Assembly (NCBI GenBank): GCA_019137255.1
Contig: WPDH01000292.1
Span: 186,001-250,000 of the forward strand
Source: Corinectria fuckeliana
Lineage: Eukaryota > Ascomycota > Sordariomycetes > Hypocreales > Nectriaceae
Reading direction: 5' to 3'
Length of the DNA stretch: 64,000 bases
The position numbers and the translations under genes were made by a program. The notes below the pieces were generated by a model, which saw only the letters and a program-made list of their open reading frames with translations, did not search any database and had not been told where the DNA came from. Shown in pieces: positions 58,838 through 64,000 of this stretch (positions are counted from its first letter, which is position 1; every line of letters starts with the position of its first letter).

Positions 58838-61482
58838 ATGAGCATCTTAGCCAGCAACAAACCCGTCATCATGACCATGGACGACTCCTCCGTCGGCAGC
58901 GGACACACTCGCGCCGCTTGCACCGAATGCTCACGTCGGAAGCAAAAGGTAACGGCCAAATACATGCTTCGTCCTCCTCCTCCCGTATCACCTCCAGCCT
59001 GCTGCCCTCGCCTCCGTATTCTCACGCCTAGCCATCCATCTCCGTGGCATCCGACACTGATCCGATATTAATCGGGCGCCAACCCCGAAGCTATCTGCAA
59101 GTCTAACCTTGGTGTTCTAGTGCAACCGCCAGTGGCCTTGCAACCACTGCCAAAAGCGCAAGGTCGCCGACAAGTGTCGATTCAAAGACGCCAACCAGCC
59201 CGCTGCAGAAAAGGCCGCCAAGGACACTCTAAGGAAGCGCCGTCTCAACCATGACGCTAGCACCGAATCTCTAGAGTCCGACGTCGACTCTGGCGACAGC
59301 GATGGCATCGACGCCTTGGGCTACATGCCATCGCACGTCCTTTTCGGCCTTACTGCACACGATGAAGTACGTTGATTCACCACAGTCGTAGCCCCTGGAA
59401 TCACAATCTGACTCGCCTCTCTTCTAGGTCGTCAGGGCGTCGTCCCACGAGTACATGAAGGACCCCCAGACCTTTCCCCAGTTAGAGCGTGCTCTGCAGG
59501 TCATCCCACCAAGACCTTACGCCGGCAAGTCTCCCATCGTAGCAACCATTGGCCTGCCCTTTATCTAACTAGAACCTTGTAGATACTCTAGTGCAGAACT
59601 TCCTGACCAAAGTCAACTACCACTACTACATCATCTATCCTCCCTCCTTCCTGCAGCAATATCAGCAATGGTGGACAGCCCGCGCCGAGAACCGACCCTT
59701 GGGCGTACAGTGGACCTGCCTTCTCCTCATGGTCTGCGCGTGTGCTTCGCAGTATACCGACGCCGAGCTGCAGAGGAAGCTTGAGGTTGACCTGGGCGAT
59801 ACCATCCAGCGGATTACCGAGGGGTATCATGAGGCTGCTCGCGGCCTGGGCAGCACCATACCTATCGGCACCAGCCACCTCTACAATGTTCAGCAACTAC
59901 TGCACTCGTGCTACTGGTTTAAATCAGAGGCCCGTTTTGTGGAGTGCTGGCATGTGTTAAGCTCTGCTATTCGAGAAGCCCAAGAGCTTTGTGCGTACTG
60001 CCCTTTCTTGTTCACAAACGATAGCCTTGGCGATAAACCGATGGCTAACTGCGTCTGCAGCAATTCACCAGGAGTCAAAAGCCGACCTAGTACCCGAGTT
60101 TGAGCTTGAAATCAGACGGAGGATTTGGTGCGTTCTGGATACCTGGGACTGGTAAGTTGTAGATTTACAACGGTGACGTTGAGTGTGGACGCTAATTCCC
60201 CCAAAGGCAGATTTCCACCCTTCTTGGACGACCCATGGTTATCGACCGAGCCAACTGCGAGGTCGGACTGCCTAATCTCTCTTTAGAAGGGACGCAACAG
60301 TCGCCGTTGACGCACATGAAGCTGCAGTCAAGCCTCATCCGGACGCTCTTTGGCCGATTTGGTCTCACGAGAAATGTCACCGACCCCAAACACGTCCAAG
60401 AGTATCAAGGGATCGTTAAGAAATGGATCGAAAGCTTCCCTCCTCCGTTTGACGTGCACAACCCGGACACGGCCTTGGATGCGACCTGCCCGTGGATCGT
60501 GCTGCATCGGCACTACATTCGCACAATGGCCTTCTCGATGCTACTCGATCCCATTCGGGCGTTCCTGGCCCGGGAATTCACGCCTGATGCTACAACCGAG
60601 GAACTTCAGATCCGTAGCGATGGTGTCGATTACTGCTTGGAGCTCATGGTGTCACTGCGTGGGTTCTTCGACTGGGTCTACCCTCGCGACTCCAAGTTCC
60701 ACTTTGTTTTGTTCTGCATCTTCGACACCTCGACGGTGCTGTGCTCAGCTATCGTCCACGACAAAAACAACACGTTGCCTCGCAGGGACGCTGTCTACGA
60801 GGCCATTGACGAAGCACATAACATGCTGGAGCGTCTTCGAATGGTGACCAAGTCGGCTAGGACTTCGTATAGTATCCTGTCCCGAATCTTGCACCGCTTG
60901 CCTCGCGGTACCGTTGGAAAGCCAAAGGTGGACGGAAACCCTGCTACCAAGCGTGTGCGCGTCACCGAAGCGTTCAGCACGCCGGAGTCCATCTCCTCGA
61001 ATCCCATCGCGCAAGCGATTGCATCTCCACCCGCGACAGTTTCGGCCGCGAGTGTCTCTCTCTCCAGCAACGGCTCTCTATCCGGCAGCATCACTCCCAC
61101 TTTGCCTAGCAACATCTCCGCACCCACCTCCCAGACTCCAGATATCGCCCCTACGGCAGTGTCGCATATCTCGGCTGCTTCAACCATCTCTGTTGAGCCC
61201 TTCCCTCCCGAGGCTTACAATCTGGCTGCTCCGCCGCCTGCCGATTACCAAGTCCAGCCTACGCTATTCGTGTCAGATCTACTGGAAGCCCCTGTGGATC
61301 GGGAGCAGCCCTCCCAGGAAGCCATCTTTACCAGCTTCTCGGAAGAGGACCTCGGAGACTTGGCTACGCTATGGCACTTTGAGTCGCTTGATTTTAACTT
61401 CCTGCATGGCTCGCCCGATGTGACGTGGCTCAACGCACCCGCGAATGCTTCGTCAGCAAGCATAGATGGGCCTAGGAGTTGA
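58838..61482 (+). CDS. Zn2Cys6 binuclear-cluster transcription factor with fungal-specific regulatory domain
   Basis: Nuclear sequence-specific regulator; target genes unknown. Exons are 58838-58948, 59121-59366, 59428-59524, 59583-59990, 60061-60151 and 60207-61482, giving 742 residues and closing exactly. The zinc cluster spans C28-x2-C31-x6-C38-x5-C44-x2-C47-x8-C56 (CTECSRRKQKC, CNHCQKRKVADKC) and is split by the first intron after K37. The middle-homology region includes NFLTKVNYHYYIIYPP, IWCVLDTWDWQISTLLGRP and VDYCLELM. The C-terminus is Ser/Thr/Pro-rich and ends in an acidic aromatic segment (FTSFSEEDLGDLATLWHFE) that looks like an activation domain. The third intron is of the rare GC-AG type. 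An alternative start at 58871 would shorten it by 11 residues. Confidence 0.93.
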
Positions 61483-63425
61483 CGACGCTAAATCTGATGC
61501 CCGATGTTTTGGCTTTTATTTTCCTTTGGTGGTACTGTTCTCCTCGTTGACTGGAATTTTGTTTGTATTTACTGGTCTTCCCCCATATTCTGATGACGGA
61601 GTTGGTGTTGCATATTCCCTGGCTGGATGTTCGGATCGCGGACCGGGCGTCATGACACGCGATGGCGTTGCTGTCGGGATCAAGCCAGATTCCCAGCCGC
61701 GCGCACAGCGACCCAAGAGTATACTGCGCGACCGGCCCAATTCGGGGCTCAAGGCATGGAGGACGGCTGAGCTGGGAGGTGGCATGCACGGTGTGGCATG
61801 GGAATGAGACGATTGTAAATAAGACACGGACTTCTAGGATCGGGTTAGAGGTAGGGGATATTCAGCGATGTGAGTCGGGATGGAGACATGGCATCTGGTA
61901 TTTATTGTAATTGACACATGTGTAATGAAATGACGCGCTGGCCTCAATCGCATGTTTCCATTTTAGGTTCTTCACCACACTTGGTCCGCAACGGACAGAC
62001 ATGACGGGAATTGTTGCGCCCCAGCAAGACAATAAACCACCTGCTACTCCGTAGTCTACGTAGTGATGACAATAAAAGACACAGCCCAAACTAGGTACCG
62101 AGGAGCTAAGAGAAAGGCAAATTGTACCAAGATAAGATGTGCAGGAAATGATATCTATCCCCCTTTCTATACGAAGTACAGCAATGACGAATCACCGAGA
62201 TGTCCATGACCAACCGCCCCCAGAACCCGTCCAAACCCCAGATAAGCAAACTCTTGCAGCATCCAAGAAGAGAATGCAATGCTAGAGTGAAGTGACGATA
62301 GAGCATGCGATGCGTGAATCCGCTCGAATCGCGTGGGGCGTGGCGAAGCTTGTCGTGTCCTTCGTCCATAAAGGCTGAAAGTCGCCGTGCGTCCTTACAG
62401 TCGGAGCTGGATATGGCACCCAGGACAGAGCCAGGCAGAATCGATGAGCAAGGAGGCAAAAAAACGGGCTAGGCTTTCGCTGGTTGATGCCAGATGGAGC
62501 TTCGGGATGGGCCAGCCGAGAAGTGTTGATTGGTCGTCGTCGTCGCGGCTGACTTCCCGCCTCGCATAACATCCATCCCTTCAGCCCCTCATCTTTTCTT
62601 GAACTTGCATGTGTCCTTTATCTCCCTCATCTGCTGCGATCACTCTGCATCGCGATGCCAACCTTCCCATCTCTTCCGTCCTTTTTCTGAGTCGCCCGCT
62701 TCGTCTCCGCGTTCTGCCTTCCTTGTGGCAGAGAGGCTGATCTCAGAGCATCGTGGCCTTGGAACCCTGCTGCACTTGACACTCTCATTTGGGGCCAGTA
62801 GCCAAGCCCAACAAGATTTTGCCGACACCCTCATCACATCTTGGACTTCAAAGTGACGCCTGGGGCCACCTTCAACGCGAGGAGTACATGGTATCCACCA
62901 ACCCATCACTCTTCTCACAACTGCCCATCAAGAGCTTGGAAGTAAGAAACCAGAAGAACCGACCTTTTCTGATACTTGTTGGAAGTCGAACAGCACTTCG
63001 GCCCTAGGATATCTCATCCCATCCCGTCAATCTCACCCCTCATCAGAATGAGCCTTACCTTTCCTCTTAGGAAACAGATTGCACCATGAAGATATTCATG
63101 GCGAAAAAAAGGGAGCACTCAACAGCAGGGAGCACTCAAAATCATGACACGAACGAGGAAGAATGCTGAGCCTTTTCGCACAAAGGAAAACGTCGCTCAT
63201 GACCGAGTTTGGTTAATGAAACAGACGGACTGATGCTCATCAACATGAGAGCAGCTCAAGCTACCTCGCAGCCTTGACACTCGCAGCACCACTCCACGAC
63301 ATCGGCATCAATTGGGGTTGGATCCCACCATGTGGCTGTCGGCATTCTCGACCTAGTTCTGTCATCAGTCGATGCAAACACTTTCGTCTCGCCGTTGACG
63401 AAGGCATGATACATACCGATGAGGT
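61483..63425. other. Interval between convergent genes at the right end
   Basis: About 1.9 kb of 3' flanking sequence. Contains a 12-bp direct repeat GGGAGCACTCAA (63111-63122 and 63128-63139). Open frames here overlap on both strands with no domain content. No gene called. Confidence 0.5.
63111..63139. repeat. 12-bp direct repeat GGGAGCACTCAA
   Basis: Two exact copies (63111-63122 and 63128-63139) separated by 5 bp, intergenic. Confidence 0.85.
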
Positions 63426-63845
63426 TTATTTTTTCCCTTCGAGGTGAGAGCCGACACCGACAAGAACTGGTGAGGCGGATTGGCCTGGATTACCCTGTGG
63501 GGCGGCGATTGCGAGGGGCGCGGCGTCACCGGCCATAACCACCTCGAGCTCCTGGAGCAGCACATCACCCACCCGCGCATCGATGCCCTGGTGTGCGAGG
63601 CTTTGGACCTCTGTTGCGGAGATGCGGGCGATGATATTATCATGACTATAGTACTCCGCACGCGCACGGGAAACGGCCCGAGGCTCACCAGGGTGGGTTG
63701 CCTCGCCGTTGTGGCCACTAGCATTATTCCCGTTAGCAAACGACGACGAGATGACGAGACGATAAATTCGGGCCATCGATCGATCGTGAAATCAGCCGAA
63801 GACGTACCCTGCTGCGGAACCCTGCTGCGAACGATTCGAAGCCAT
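63426..63845 (-). CDS. Small hypothetical protein, probable conserved fungal orphan
   Basis: Not recognised. Exons 63845-63808 and 63717-63426 on the minus strand close to 109 residues. The 90-nt intron has a GTACGT donor, a TGCTAAC branch site and a CTAG acceptor. The N-terminus is MASNRSQQGSAAGG. The body reads RAVSRARAEYYSHDNIIARI, then SATEVQSLAHQGIDARVGDVLLQELEVVMAGD, predicted mostly helical. The tail is Gly/Pro/Ala-rich and ends HLEGKK. No signal peptide or membrane helix. Clean splicing and a globular-looking core support a real gene; function is unknown. Confidence 0.7.
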
Positions 63846-64000
63846 ATTGTCGACACGATGGCGAACGGTGTTTGGGGAACTCGAAGTGTCTAACAACCGA
63901 ATGTAGCGAAGGGGTTCTCGAGTGGCAGAGGTGAGCGACGGAGGCGAGCAGGCTGGGGAGGTGTAACTCGGATGGCCAGATTTCTCACAACGAGGAAGAC

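Noticed and set aside
1..64000. Secondary-metabolite cluster, transposon or viral insertion
   Set aside because: No synthase, transposase, integrase, reverse-transcriptase or viral-type frame was recognisable, and no long terminal or inverted repeats were seen by eye.

Overview
The window reads as nuclear DNA of a filamentous ascomycete (Pezizomycotina, probably a Sordariomycete of the Hypocreales type). The evidence is many short spliceosomal introns (about 46 to 172 nt) with GTRNGT donors, CTAAC-like branch sites and YAG acceptors, CT-rich promoter tracts, GC-rich codon use, and typical fungal families: Zn2Cys6 regulator, Aur1 IPC synthase, FacA acetyl-CoA synthetase, Grc3, ferric reductase and a fungal ADAM protease. 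The order-level placement is inference; no rRNA or other marker is present. Exon boundaries were worked out by hand and checked by frame arithmetic and family continuity.

Layout from left to right: RFC1, large subunit of the clamp loader (minus, 3' end cut by the window edge); mitochondrial ribosomal protein uL16m; RFC5-type small clamp-loader subunit; a 4 kb gap; acetyl-CoA synthetase with an unusual Ala/Pro/Val/Glu-rich N-terminal extension; a transmembrane ADAM metalloprotease; a small orphan gene (minus); a LisH/WD40 co-repressor of the TBL1/Sif2 type (minus); a 5 kb gap; a TMEM115-type membrane protein; an intron-containing tRNA-Lys(CTT); a ferric-reductase-type flavocytochrome; a Nab3-type RNA-binding protein (minus) divergent from a GGQ mitochondrial peptidyl-tRNA hydrolase; a Ca2+/calmodulin-dependent kinase; Aur1 IPC synthase (minus); an 8 kb gene-poor stretch with one weak candidate gene; RNA polymerase I subunit A34 (minus), head to head with the polynucleotide kinase Grc3; a weak Cys-rich candidate gene; a Zn2Cys6 transcription factor; and a small orphan gene at the right edge (minus).

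The genes are mostly housekeeping and are not a biosynthetic or defence cluster. Three functional neighbourhoods stand out: two subunits of the same RFC complex within 2 kb of each other, two rRNA-production genes (A34 and Grc3) sharing a 416 bp promoter region, and an RNA-surveillance factor sharing a promoter region with a mitochondrial ribosome-rescue factor. The long gaps are not featureless. They hold seven exact copies of the 10-mer TACTTCGTAC and three of the palindrome ACTACGTAGT, none of them in a confidently called gene. A row of small hairpins lies near 46.4 kb. I did not find a convincing new multi-gene system. The best leads are the dispersed 10-mers, the two concealed spliced candidate genes, the acetyl-CoA synthetase extension and the frame-preserving intron inside the Nab3 RRM.
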